A DNA stretch of 64,000 bases, taken from Sphingomonas aliaeris. Its GTDB lineage: Bacteria > Pseudomonadota > Alphaproteobacteria > Sphingomonadales > Sphingomonadaceae. This document shows, in pieces, positions 43,956-51,935 of this stretch (positions within the stretch are counted from its first letter, which is position 1; every line of letters starts with the position of its first letter). Location of the stretch: contig NZ_CP061035.1 in NCBI RefSeq assembly GCF_016743815.1, positions 932,501 through 996,500 of the forward strand, in the 5' to 3' direction. The notes under the pieces were generated by a model. That model was not told the origin of the DNA, searched no databases, and saw only the letters and a program-made list of their open reading frames with translations. Made by a program: the position numbers and the translations under genes.

Positions 43956-45095
43956 TCAGTCCTCGTCCCCGCCTTCGCCCTTGCCGAGTTCGGCCTTGAG
44001 CGTGAAGCTGTTGGTGGAGGCGATCCGCTCCGAGCCTGTGAGCCCGAACGTGACGACGACCTGACCGCCGTTGGTCCGCCCCAATGTCACCGGCGTTGCC
44101 CGGAACCCTGTGGGAGTCCGCACGAAGACGAACGACTTGTCCTCGATCATCTGGACCGCGGCCGATGGCACCGCAACGGTGCGGTCCCCGCTTGCGGGCA
44201 CCAGTATCGACACATTGACCGTCTCGCCGACGCGCCATGTGCTGCCGGCATTGTCGAGCGTGACGATCACCGGCACCAAGCGCGTGGTCTCGTCCAGAAC
44301 GGGGGAGACGAAGGTGACGCGCCCTTCCTGACGGCGACCCGCTGCTGTGACCTCGACGCGCGCGCCGGGCTTCACCCGGCCCGCATCGCTCGGCACCAAC
44401 GAAGTCGCAACCGTGACCTTGGAAAGGTTGGCGACCCTGAAAAGCTCGGCGTCGGCGGCGACCGCCTGTCCGAGCGTGGCCGAGCGCGCGATGACCTGAC
44501 CGGCGATCGGCGAGCGTACCGCGATACGGTTGAGCGCACCGCCCCCGCTGCCGGTCGCGGACAATTGCTGCTGTGCCAGGCGCAGCGCAATATTGGCTTC
44601 CGTCGCCGCGGTCCGCGCCGCGACGAGATCCTGTTCCGGCGAGACGCGTTCGGCGAACAGGCGCTGCTCCCGACGAAGGTTCGATTGCGCAAGGGCCGCT
44701 CGCGCGCGAGCGGCCTCGACCTCCGCCTTGAGTGACGCCGCTTCGCGGCTCTCGATGATGGCGAGCGGGTCGCCTCGACCAACGGATTGGCCGAGATTGC
44801 GGGTGAGCGAGACGAGACGCCCGCCCACCGATGCCGACACTACCTGCACGCCCTGCGGATCGCCCTCGATCGTTGCCGAAAGCTCGATCGCACCGGCGAC
44901 GCCACCTACCGTGGGCCGCGTGACCTCGATGCCGGCGTCCGCGATCTGCTGCGCGGACAAGGTGACGGCATCCTTCGGACCTTCCTTGGCCTCGCTTGCA
45001 CCGGCACCCTCCGTCTTTTCGACTCCGCCCTTCTCGCCGGCTTCGCTGCTGCTGCTGGTCCCGCCGCATCCCGCAAGGATGAGGGCGAGGGTCAC
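43956..45095 (-). CDS. czcB: CzcB-type periplasmic adaptor (membrane fusion protein)
   Basis: 379 residues from a GTG at 45095: lipobox LALILAGC, an acidic linker, then the barrel-sandwich and beta-barrel domains (VQVVSASVGGRLVSLTRNLGQSVGRGDPLAIIESREAA; GRRQEGRVTFVSPVLDETTRLVPVIVTLDN). The natural start is probably ATG 45129 (MTKIIMGALAP then VTLALIL), which overlaps the czcC stop as ATGA; as sequenced, one extra C in the C6 run at 45107-45112 puts that ATG out of frame. The mature protein is unaffected by this. Confidence 0.88.
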   Translation of the reverse strand: MTLALILAGCGGTSSSSEAGEKGGVEKTEGAGASEAKEGPKDAVTLSAQQIADAGIEVTRPTVGGVAGAIELSATIEGDPQGVQVVSASVGGRLVSLTRNLGQSVGRGDPLAIIESREAASLKAEVEAARARAALAQSNLRREQRLFAERVSPEQDLVAARTAATEANIALRLAQQQLSATGSGGGALNRIAVRSPIAGQVIARSATLGQAVAADAELFRVANLSKVTVATSLVPSDAGRVKPGARVEVTAAGRRQEGRVTFVSPVLDETTRLVPVIVTLDNAGSTWRVGETVNVSILVPASGDRTVAVPSAAVQMIEDKSFVFVRTPTGFRATPVTLGRTNGGQVVVTFGLTGSERIASTNSFTLKAELGKGEGGDED

Positions 45096-45125
45096 GGGCG
45101 CCAGCGCCCCCCATGATGATCTTCG

Positions 45126-46391
45126 TCATTGAATGTTTTCCTCAGGAGAGGGCGCGGCGGCAACGAGCCGTTCCAAGCGTGCCTGTGCGTCGTGGTAGGT
45201 GGCGAGCGCGTCGATCGCGGCGGTGCGGGTCTCGGACAGGGTCCGTTCGGCATCGAGCAAGTCGAGCTGGCCGAACTTGCCCTCGCGGTAGCCGATCCGG
45301 GCGATGCGAGCGGCCTCGGCTGCCGATGCCAGCACTGGACCGCTCGCATTGCGTGCGGACGTGGCGGCATTCGCCACCTCCGCCTGCGCGTTTGCAATGT
45401 CCTGCGCCGCGTCCAACTCGGCAACACGCCGCAGGGCCTGCGCTTGATCGCTCTGCGCGCGCGCCTGGGCGACGGCTGCCTTGCCGTTGTTGAAGACGGG
45501 GAAGGGGATGGACACCCCAAACACCGCGGCGACATCGTTAGTCGCCTCAAGCCGTCGCGCGCTGGCGCTCAACGTCACATCGGGAACACGCTGCGATCGA
45601 GCGAGCCGCACCTGTGCCTCGGCCGTCGTCGCGTCGGCGCGGGCGGCGGCCAGCGCCAGCGTGCCGGCGGGTTCGATCGGCCTCGCCGGTCCGAAGCCCT
45701 CGACACGATCATACCATGCGAGGTCCAGCGGGCCAGTCACGGGCTGGCCGATCCGACGAGCGAGATTGTCTCGCGCTACCTCGGCAAGCCGCTGGGCACG
45801 CTCCACGGCCGTCTCTGCGTTGATGCGCAGCACGTCGGCACGCTGCTGTTCGAGCGGTGACGCACGTCCCGCCTGCACGCGGACACCGGCTGCACGTAGC
45901 GCTTCCCGGGCGATGCCGGCCTGTTCGCGGGCCGTGACGAGGCGGCGTTCGGCCGATGCTGCCTGGATGTAGAGCTGCGTGACGGCGAGCCGCAGATCGG
46001 CCTCGGCCAGCGCCGTTCCGATCCGCGCACGGTTGCCAATCGCGTCAGCGACCGCGATCCGTGCCGAGCGCTTGCCCCCAAGCTCGATCGGGAGCGCCAA
46101 GCCGGCTGTTGTCTCCGCACTGCGGAGGCCCCGATATTGGCCGCTGCCCGCAATGTTCTCGGTCTCGGCGACGATCGACGGGTTGGGGCGGTAGCCTGCG
46201 ACGGTACGCCCCGCCTCGGCGGCCCGCACCCCTGCCGTGGCTGCTTCAAGGCTAGGGGCAGTTGCACCGGCGAGCGCCAACGCCCGATCGAGCGTGAGTG
46301 GGGGACTGGTCGATGCTGGCTCGGACGATTGCGCGTGCGCGATCGATGCGCACGACGCCACGGCCAATAAGGCCGCGATAATACGGGACAT
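45126..46391 (-). CDS. czcC: CzcC-type TolC-family outer-membrane channel
   Basis: 421 residues: signal peptide (MSRIIAALLAVASCASIAHAQ), then two OEP repeats rich in helical coiled coil (LTLDRALALAGATAPSLEAATAGVRAAEAG; GRASPLEQQRADVLRINAETAVERAQRLAEVARDNLARRIG; IGYREGKFGQLDLLDAERTLSETRTAAIDALATYHDAQARLERL). Outer-membrane exit duct of the metal RND pump. Its stop overlaps the proper start of czcB. Confidence 0.9.
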   Translation of the reverse strand: MSRIIAALLAVASCASIAHAQSSEPASTSPPLTLDRALALAGATAPSLEAATAGVRAAEAGRTVAGYRPNPSIVAETENIAGSGQYRGLRSAETTAGLALPIELGGKRSARIAVADAIGNRARIGTALAEADLRLAVTQLYIQAASAERRLVTAREQAGIAREALRAAGVRVQAGRASPLEQQRADVLRINAETAVERAQRLAEVARDNLARRIGQPVTGPLDLAWYDRVEGFGPARPIEPAGTLALAAARADATTAEAQVRLARSQRVPDVTLSASARRLEATNDVAAVFGVSIPFPVFNNGKAAVAQARAQSDQAQALRRVAELDAAQDIANAQAEVANAATSARNASGPVLASAAEAARIARIGYREGKFGQLDLLDAERTLSETRTAAIDALATYHDAQARLERLVAAAPSPEENIQ

Positions 46392-46454
46392 GGTGACGAA
46401 CTCCTGACGAACCTGGAAAGCCGCTCGGGAAGCTCCCGGCGGATTAGGCGCTCG

Positions 46455-46823
46455 TCAGGCTTGGGGAGGTCGCAGGGCTGGGTCCGAAGGCACTGGTCCC
46501 ATCGGATCGTGGTTCCATGCGACCGGCGCCATAGGGAGGGCACTCAGAGAAGCAGCAAGATTGGGCTCGAACGGCACGCCGATATGGTGGCCGTGGCATC
46601 CGCCATGATGGTGCGGGTATGCCTTGTCGGCGTCGGCCGGCACCTGGTCCCCGTCACCATCGCTATGTTCGAGCGAGCTGGCGGAGGTAGAATCGACGCA
46701 TCTCACACCTTCGGTCGCGTGCGCGACCGATCCCAGCCCAAGCGACAGCATGAGCATGAGACAAAGGAACAAGGCGGAGACCCGGTGCATCGGCCTTCGC
46801 CTTAGCAGCTTACCGATTGCCAT
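46455..46823 (-). CDS. His-rich exported protein of the czc locus
   Basis: 122 residues from ATG 46823 (ATG 46790 is also possible, directly before the signal peptide MHRVSALFLCLMLMLSLGLGSVAHA). The mature part has a metal-binding-like cluster PHHHGGCHGHHIGVP. It sits between the CDF transporter and czcC. Likely a periplasmic metal-binding or sensory protein for the efflux system; inferred from His content and neighbours. Its start overlaps the end of the CDF gene by 14 nt. Confidence 0.65.
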   Translation of the reverse strand: MAIGKLLRRRPMHRVSALFLCLMLMLSLGLGSVAHATEGVRCVDSTSASSLEHSDGDGDQVPADADKAYPHHHGGCHGHHIGVPFEPNLAASLSALPMAPVAWNHDPMGPVPSDPALRPPQA

Positions 46824-47472
46824 GTAACGGCTGCCTGTAAGTGGAAGGGGCAGGCGTGAAACCGGACCGCAGTTCGGCACGCGCCTGTCGCATGATCTGA
46901 AAGCCGCCCGACAGACCGAGCACCGCCATCAACGTGGCCACCGCAAGATCGGGCCAGGCGCTGTTCAGACCGAGCACGCCGAGTGCAGCCAGCACGACCG
47001 CAATATTGCCGATCGCGTCGTTGCGCGAGCAGATCCACACCGAACGCATGTTGGCGTCGCCGCTGCGGAACCGGTACAACATTACTGCGACCACGACGTT
47101 CGCGATCAGCGCCGCAACTCCCACGACGCCCATAACCTCGGCATGGGGCACAGCGCCGTTGAGCGCACCCCACCCCGCCGCGAGCAGGACATAGAGCCCG
47201 AGCAGGGCAAGCGTCGCTCCCTTCAGCATCGCTGCTCGCGCGCGCCAGGTTATCGCCATTCCGACGACACCAAGGCTGATCGCGTAATTGGCGGCGTCAC
47301 CGAAGAAGTCGAGTGCGTCGGCCTGGAGCGCCTTCGACCCACCCGTGACCCCTGCGATGATCTCGATCGCGAACATGCCGCCATTGATGACGAGCGCGAT
47401 CCACAGCGCGCGCCGCCACCTCGGGTCGTTGAGGGTGTCCGCCTTGTCGGACGCGCAGCTCGTACAGGCCAT
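46810..47472 (-). CDS. CDF-type cation efflux transporter
   Basis: 220 residues from MACTSCASDKAD (ATG 47472, with GAGGTGG upstream). Six membrane segments; CDF metal-site motifs FAIEIIAGVTGGSKALQADALDFFGDAANY and RSVWICSRNDAIGNIAVVLAALG. No C-terminal cytoplasmic domain. The N-terminal CTSC could bind metal. First gene of the czc operon under a MerR-type promoter, so it is expected to export Zn, Cd or similar to the periplasm for the RND pump. Confidence 0.85.
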   Translation of the reverse strand: MACTSCASDKADTLNDPRWRRALWIALVINGGMFAIEIIAGVTGGSKALQADALDFFGDAANYAISLGVVGMAITWRARAAMLKGATLALLGLYVLLAAGWGALNGAVPHAEVMGVVGVAALIANVVVAVMLYRFRSGDANMRSVWICSRNDAIGNIAVVLAALGVLGLNSAWPDLAVATLMAVLGLSGGFQIMRQARAELRSGFTPAPSTYRQPLHGNR

Positions 47473-47512
47473 GTTCGCCACCTCGATAGAATCGATCTGG
47501 CAGCCTATATGC

Positions 47513-47533
47513 ACCCTCTAGTCGCTAGAGGGT
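47513..47533. promoter_or_regulatory. MerR-type operator within a long-spacer promoter
   Basis: ACCCTCTAG and CTAGAGGGT form a perfect inverted repeat around a 3-nt centre. On the minus strand it lies between TTGACC (-35) and CATATA (-10) separated by 19 nt, the spacing that MerR-family activators correct by DNA untwisting. It drives the CDF/czc operon; merR diverges. Strong assignment. Confidence 0.85.
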
Positions 47534-47541
47534 CAAGCGCT

Positions 47542-47961
47542 ATGTCTGAGAAACTGACGATCGGGAAGCTGGCCTCGGCGACGGGCACCAAGGTCGAGAC
47601 GATCCGCTATTACGAACAGATCGGCTTGCTGCCGGCACCAGCGCGGTCGGCCGGCAACTATCGAACCTACGAGGGCGAGCATCTGCGGCGCTTGTCCTTC
47701 ATTCGTCGCTCGCGCGATCTTGGCTTCTCGATCGATCAGGTACGCGAGTTGATGGGGCTCGCCGATCGTCGCGAACAATCCTGCATGGCCGTGGACGTGA
47801 TCGCCAACCAGCACCGGGATGCGATTACGCGGAAAATTGCCGATCTGACGGCCCTCGCTGGCGAGCTGGACGCGCTGATCGACTCCTGTAGCCGCAACAC
47901 CGTGGCCGATTGCAGGATGATCGAAGCCTTGGGTCCGAGCGTGGAGGCCCGCTCACATTGA
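47542..47961 (+). CDS. MerR-family metal-responsive regulator (ZntR/CadR/PbrR type)
   Basis: 139 residues. HTH: LTIGKLASATGTKVETIRYYEQIGLLPAPARSAGNYRTY; dimerisation helix; metal ligands Cys81 (QSCMAVDVI), His91, Cys116 and Cys124 (LIDSCSRNTVADCRMIEALG). The 35-residue spacing between the first two cysteines matches the Zn/Cd/Pb-sensing subgroup. ATG 47542 follows a GAGGG. It should repress then activate the divergent CDF-czc operon through the operator at 47513-47533. Confidence 0.88.
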   Translation: MSEKLTIGKLASATGTKVETIRYYEQIGLLPAPARSAGNYRTYEGEHLRRLSFIRRSRDLGFSIDQVRELMGLADRREQSCMAVDVIANQHRDAITRKIADLTALAGELDALIDSCSRNTVADCRMIEALGPSVEARSH

Positions 47962-48022
47962 GCGCTCCGACAGTGCAAGCGGCGACGCCGGGGCTCGATG
48001 CGTTAAACGGTTGATCTGTCCT

Positions 48023-48037
48023 GTTCCCTTTACGTTC
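48023..48037. promoter_or_regulatory. SOS box (LexA site), alphaproteobacterial type
   Basis: GTTC-N7-GTTC, the direct-repeat LexA motif of alphaproteobacteria, 35 nt upstream of umuD. Position and target gene both support DNA-damage control of umuDC. Confidence 0.75.
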
Positions 48038-48071
48038 CATCGCACGTTAGAAGGACGAGAAGGGAATCATA

Positions 48072-48502
48072 ATGCTGCCACTTATGCAGCCGGTCCCGCT
48101 CGTCGACGTACCGCAGGGGACCATCCTTCGCATCGTCGGCGCAGCGGGAGCCGGCTTTCCAAGCCCCGCCCAGGATTGGGAGGACGATGCGATAAGCCTG
48201 ATCGAGCTGCTTCGGCTCGATCGGGCGGCGAGTTTCGTGTTCCGGATCAGCGGCAGCAGCATGCTGGAGACCGGCATCCACGATAACGACGTGGTTGTGG
48301 TCGATCGCGACATGCGTCCTGCAGAAGGGCACATCGTGATCGCCATCGTCGATGCGGGTTCGTCTGCCGCCAGCTCATCCACCGGCGCGGCGCCGCGTTT
48401 CTCGAAGCGCGCAATAGTCAGCAACGCTATGAGGCGACCCCGGCAGACGGGGTCGAGATATGGGGCGTCGTGCGGACCGGCGTCCGCGACTACTGGCGCT
48501 AG
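48072..48502 (+). pseudogene. umuD: UmuD-type LexA/S24 peptidase, frameshifted
   Basis: The start has AAGGGAA upstream. The protein has a cleavage-site-like AGAGFPSPAQDW, catalytic Ser in FRISGSSMLETGIHDNDVVVVDRD, then GHIVIAIVDAG, after which the frame is lost. The next frame continues FVCRQLIHRRGAAFLEARNSQQRYEATPADGVEIWGVVRTGVRDYWR-stop, ending 3 nt before umuC. One base lost in GGG (48356-48358) explains it. Also, where UmuD has VKKL with the catalytic Lys, this reads VCRQL, so the general base may be absent. UmuD is processed after damage and joins UmuC to form Pol V. Confidence 0.75.
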
Positions 48503-48505
48503 ACG

Positions 48506-49426
48506 ATGTCGTGGGCTATCGTCGACGTCGCCAACTTCTATGTCAGCGCGGAGCGGCTGTTCGATCCAAGCCTGCAGGGGGTGCCCGTCATCGTCCTGTC
48601 CAACAACGATGGCTGCGCGGTAGCGCGAAGCGAGGAAGCGAAGGCGCTCCACGTCCCGATGGGCGAGCCGGTCTTCAAGATCCGCGATCGGATCAAGCGG
48701 CACGGCATCCAGCTCCGGTCTAGCAACTATGAGTTGTATTCCGACCTGAACCGGCGGTTCAACGCCGTGATCGCCGAGCATTCCGATGCGGTGGAAATCT
48801 ACTCGATCGACGAGAGCTTCTTCCGCCTGCCCGTGCTGCCGAATGGGCTCGGCGACGTGAGGACGGCCCACCAGGTCCGCGACGACATCGCTCGATCGGT
48901 CGGCTTGCCGACCAGGATTGGGCTCGGCCCGACCCGGACGCTGTCGAAGGTCGCGAACGCGCTCGCGAAAGCGACCGAAAAAATTTGGGGCGGCGTCGTC
49001 GACCTTCACGACGTGGAGCTGCGCCGGCGTCTGTTCGAGCACTGGCCGGTCGGTGAGGTATGGGGGATCGGAGGCGCGCTCGAAGCGCGGCTACGACCGT
49101 TGGGCGTGAAAACGACCGCGGACCTGGTGGCATTGCCGCCCGCGGTCGCGCGTGATGTCGGCACCGTCGTGCTGGAACGTCTGGTGCGCGAGCTGGGCGG
49201 GACCGAATGCGAGGATTTCAAAGTAGCCCCCGAACCGCTCAAGGCGACCGCGGTAACGCGGCAGTTCGGTGAGCCCGTCACCGCGCTACCCGAGCTGTGC
49301 GAAGCAATGGCGCGGCGCGCGGCGCGCGCGGCCGAGAAGATCCGTGCGCAGGGGCTGGCTGCCGGCCGCCTGATCGCCTTCGCACACGGCTCCCGGTACA
49401 GGCCGAACCCGCCATCGGCCTCGTGA
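48506..49426 (+). pseudogene. umuC: UmuC (Y-family polymerase) truncated by IS insertion
   Basis: 306 residues: palm carboxylates in [15 protein letters not shown] and [10 protein letters not shown], then [17 protein letters not shown] and the thumb HhH region ([28 protein letters not shown]), and the start of the little-finger domain. It is cut at PNPPSAS; the stop TGA is the first three bases of the IS end. The missing ~115 residues hold the rest of the little finger and the beta-clamp-binding tail, so the polymerase is probably non-functional. In operon with umuD under the SOS box. Confidence 0.85.
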
Positions 49427-49486
49427 GCTGCCCCCTTCTGAGTGGTCCATCGACTATGACAGTCTGGATCGAGGAAGGGACGACGA

Positions 49487-49765
49487 ATGCCTGCAAAGAA
49501 GCACAAGCCTGAGGAGATCATCGGCAAGCTGCGTGAGGTCGAGATCGTGCTGGGCCAGGGCGGACCGACCGCGGAGGCGTGTCGGCGCATCGCGGTCAGT
49601 GAGCAAACCTACTACCGTTGGCGCAAGGAATATGGTGGCCTGAAGACGGATCAGGCTCGGCGGATGAAGGATCTGGAGAAGGAGAACCTTCGGCTGCGCC
49701 GCGCGATCTCCGACCTGACGCTGGACAAGCTCATCCTGCAGGAGGCTGCACGGGGAAACTTCTGA
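49487..49765 (+). CDS. IS3-family transposase OrfA (second element)
   Basis: 92 residues: HTH ([46 protein letters not shown]) and leucine-zipper helix ([33 protein letters not shown]). Binds IS ends and supplies the N-terminus of the OrfAB fusion made by -1 slippage at GGGAAAC. Confidence 0.9.
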   Translation: MPAKKHKPEEIIGKLREVEIVLGQGGPTAEACRRIAVSEQTYYRWRKEYGGLKTDQARRMKDLEKENLRLRRAISDLTLDKLILQEAARGNF

Positions 49766-50658
49766 GCCCTGCGCGGCGCCGGCGCTGCATCGACCAGGTG
49801 AAAGAGGTGCTGGACGTATCCGAGCGGCGGGTGTGCCGCGTGCTCGGGCAGCACCGGTCGACGCAGCGTAAGGTGCCGTGCGGGGCAGATGACGAACAGG
49901 CACTGAGCGAGGACATCGTCGCGCTGGCCGGGCAATACGGTCGTTACGGCTATCGCCGGGTGACCGCGCTGCTGCATGCGGCAGGCTGGTCGGTGAACCA
50001 TAAACGGGTGGAGCGGATCTGGCGGCGCGAGGGACTGAAAGTGCCCCAGCGGCAGCCAAAACGCGGCCGGCTGTGGTTGAACGATGGCTCGTGCATCCGC
50101 CTGCGACCGGAGTATCCAGGGCACGTCTGGGCGTACGACTTTGTTGAAGCGCGGACGCACGACGGGCGCAAGTTCCGCATCCTTATCATCATCGACGAAG
50201 CCAGCAGGGAATGCCTGGCGCTGACCGTCGCACGTCAGTTGAAACACGAAGACGTGCTGGCGGCGCTGGCCGAGCTGTTCATCGCCCGGGGTCCGCCAGC
50301 GCACATCAGGTCGGACAACGGCAGCGAGTTCATCGCGACCGCCGTCCAGAAGTGGCTTGGGCAGGTCGGCGTCAAGACCCTCTACATCGCGCCGGGCTCG
50401 CCCTGGGAGAACGGCTATAACGAGAGCTTCAACGGTTCGCTGCGCGACGAGCTGCTCAACGGCGAGATCTTCTACAGCCTCGCGGAGGCCAAGGTGCTGA
50501 TCGAGGCGTGGCGGCGCCACTACAACACCGTCCGGCCGCACAGCAGCCTGGGCTACCGGCCGCCAGCTCCGGAAGCGGCGACACCGCCATTGCCGGCCTC
50601 CGGTTCCGCTTCGCTCCACCTTCGACCGGCCATGGCGGCGGAGACGACAATGCACTAA
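49762..50658 (+). CDS. IS3-family transposase OrfB (second element)
   Basis: About 298 residues in the -1 frame after OrfA. DDE core: Asp in [15 protein letters not shown], Asp in [15 protein letters not shown], Glu in [25 protein letters not shown], then [19 protein letters not shown]. It has no good start of its own, so it is normally made as OrfAB. The frame is open from 49618, overlapping OrfA. Complete catalytic set. Confidence 0.88.
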   Translation: MSPARRRRCIDQVKEVLDVSERRVCRVLGQHRSTQRKVPCGADDEQALSEDIVALAGQYGRYGYRRVTALLHAAGWSVNHKRVERIWRREGLKVPQRQPKRGRLWLNDGSCIRLRPEYPGHVWAYDFVEARTHDGRKFRILIIIDEASRECLALTVARQLKHEDVLAALAELFIARGPPAHIRSDNGSEFIATAVQKWLGQVGVKTLYIAPGSPWENGYNESFNGSLRDELLNGEIFYSLAEAKVLIEAWRRHYNTVRPHSSLGYRPPAPEAATPPLPASGSASLHLRPAMAAETTMH

Positions 50659-50692
50659 CTAACAACCCGGACCACCCGATGGGGGCTGCTCA

Positions 50693-51121
50693 GTCGAATG
50701 CCTTCCCACCCATGCTTTCTGGAGCCTGTATCGCTCGCATGTAGAGATACCGGACGCTCTATGCCGCAAGTTCGCGCATGCTGTTCGCCGTGCCGTAAGG
50801 ATTCGCGAGACTTCATCGCTGGTCCGTCTGAATACGCGATTGGAGCTTCTGTTTTCAAACTTGGCGGAGCAATCCGGTTTTCTTCAGCCAGACGGAACTC
50901 ACCTGATCGACATCCCATTCACACAGGTCGATCTTGCGGGTCACCTTGGGGTAACGAGGCAGAGTGTTCAGCGCGAGCTAGCCGGCCTCAAGGCAACTGG
51001 ATCAGTATCCAAGCGCGCGCGCGGGTGGCTGGTCGACCTGTCAAAAGTCGCTTCGTCGCCGTCGACAGCTGGTGTCCTCAAGCATCGAAGGGTTCCGGTT
51101 CCAGCTCGCTTCGGCCTATGA
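50693..51121 (+). pseudogene. Crp/Fnr-type regulator, 5' part deleted at the IS junction
   Basis: From the IS edge the open frame reads AFWSLYRSHVEIPDALCRKFAHAVRRAVRIRE, then LNTRLELLFSNLAEQSGFLQPDGTHLIDIPFTQVDLAGHLGVTRQSVQRELAGLKATGSV, the winged-helix DNA-binding half of a Crp/Fnr protein. The sensor half is gone. An ATG at 50840 could start a 93-residue remnant. It converges on xthA, overlapping it by 6 nt. Best explained by a deletion mediated by the IS joining umuC to this gene. Confidence 0.75.
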
Positions 51122-51931
51122 CGAGCGTCGCGAGGCACGAGCCGGTTTCGCGGCCGCCTTGTCTGCCAGACGTATCCAGGTCGGCGCATGGTCGCTCGTC
51201 TTTTCCCAGCCGCGCACGTCACGGTCGACCTGCGCGTCCGTCAGTCGCCCGGCAAGAGACGGGCTGAGCAGGAGATGGTCGATCCGGAGTCCAGCGTTCC
51301 GGCCGTAAGCGTTCCGGAAGTAGTCCCAGAAGGTGTAGATGGTCTCGTCCGGATGGATCGTGCGCAGCGAGTCCATCCAACCCTGGGCCAGTAGCCGGGC
51401 ATACAGTGCCCGTACCTCTGGCGCGAACAGGGCGTCCTCGGTCCAGCGCTCCGGCTTGTAGACGTCGGCTTCCGTCGGCATGACGTTGAAGTCGCCGGCA
51501 AGCACGACGGGCAGCCCGCTCTCCACCAGGGTGGCCGCATGCGAGATCAGCTTCTTGAACCAAGCGAGCTTGTAGTCGAACTTCGGACCGGGGCGGGGGT
51601 TGCCGTTGGGCAGGTACAGGCCGCCGACGATTATCCCGTTCACAGCGGCCTCGATGTAGCGGCTCTGGCTCGGATCGGGATCATCCGGCAGCCCGCGCCT
51701 CGTCTCGTGGATCACGCCGACGCGACTGAGGATGGCGACGCCGTTCCAGCTCTTCTGGCCATGCCATAGCGCGTCGTACCCAAGATCCCGGATCGGCGTT
51801 TCAGGGAACTTGTCCTGCGGCGCCTTCAGCTCCTGCAGGCAGACGATGTCCGGCTCCTCCTCCTCCAGCCAGCGCAGGAGCACGGGTAGCCGGCCGTTAA
51901 CGCCGTTCACGTTGTAGGTGGCGATCTTCAT
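51116..51931 (-). CDS. xthA: Exodeoxyribonuclease III (XthA)
   Basis: 271 residues from ATG 51931: MKIATYNVNGVNGRLPVLLRWL, Mg-ligand Glu in CLQELKAP, YDALWHGQKSWNGVAILSR, VLAGDFNVMP with catalytic Asp/Asn, and DHAPTWIRL with the catalytic His. AP endonuclease and 3'-exonuclease for base-excision repair. As sequenced it is in frame with ligD, giving an apparent fusion; the natural ligD stop lies 4 nt before this ATG in another frame, so the fusion is probably an indel artefact. Confidence 0.88.
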   Translation of the reverse strand: MKIATYNVNGVNGRLPVLLRWLEEEEPDIVCLQELKAPQDKFPETPIRDLGYDALWHGQKSWNGVAILSRVGVIHETRRGLPDDPDPSQSRYIEAAVNGIIVGGLYLPNGNPRPGPKFDYKLAWFKKLISHAATLVESGLPVVLAGDFNVMPTEADVYKPERWTEDALFAPEVRALYARLLAQGWMDSLRTIHPDETIYTFWDYFRNAYGRNAGLRIDHLLLSPSLAGRLTDAQVDRDVRGWEKTSDHAPTWIRLADKAAAKPARASRRSS

Positions 51932-51935
51932 CCTC

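Larger units (their letters stand above)
49424..50692 (+). mobile_element. IS3-family insertion sequence, second element, ~1270 bp
   Basis: Ends TGAGCTGCCCCCTTCTGAGTGG (left) and the complement of TGAGCAGCCCCCATCGGGTGG (right), imperfect inverted repeats. OrfA and OrfB overlap in the -1 frame at GGGAAAC (49753-49759), a canonical slippery heptamer. The flanks do not match: umuC on the left, a Crp-type gene on the right, and no clear target duplication (only a TCG if the right end is one base longer). A different IS from that at 35742. Confidence 0.88.

Noticed and set aside
41337..44735. 1132-codon open frame antisense to czcA and czcB
   Set aside because: High-GC antisense shadow: His/Asp/Arg-rich, no motifs, and it overlaps well-supported efflux genes.
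49421..50696. TCG as a target-site duplication of the second IS
   Set aside because: Requires extending the right end by one base beyond the usual CA terminus, and the two flanks belong to different genes, so it is probably chance.
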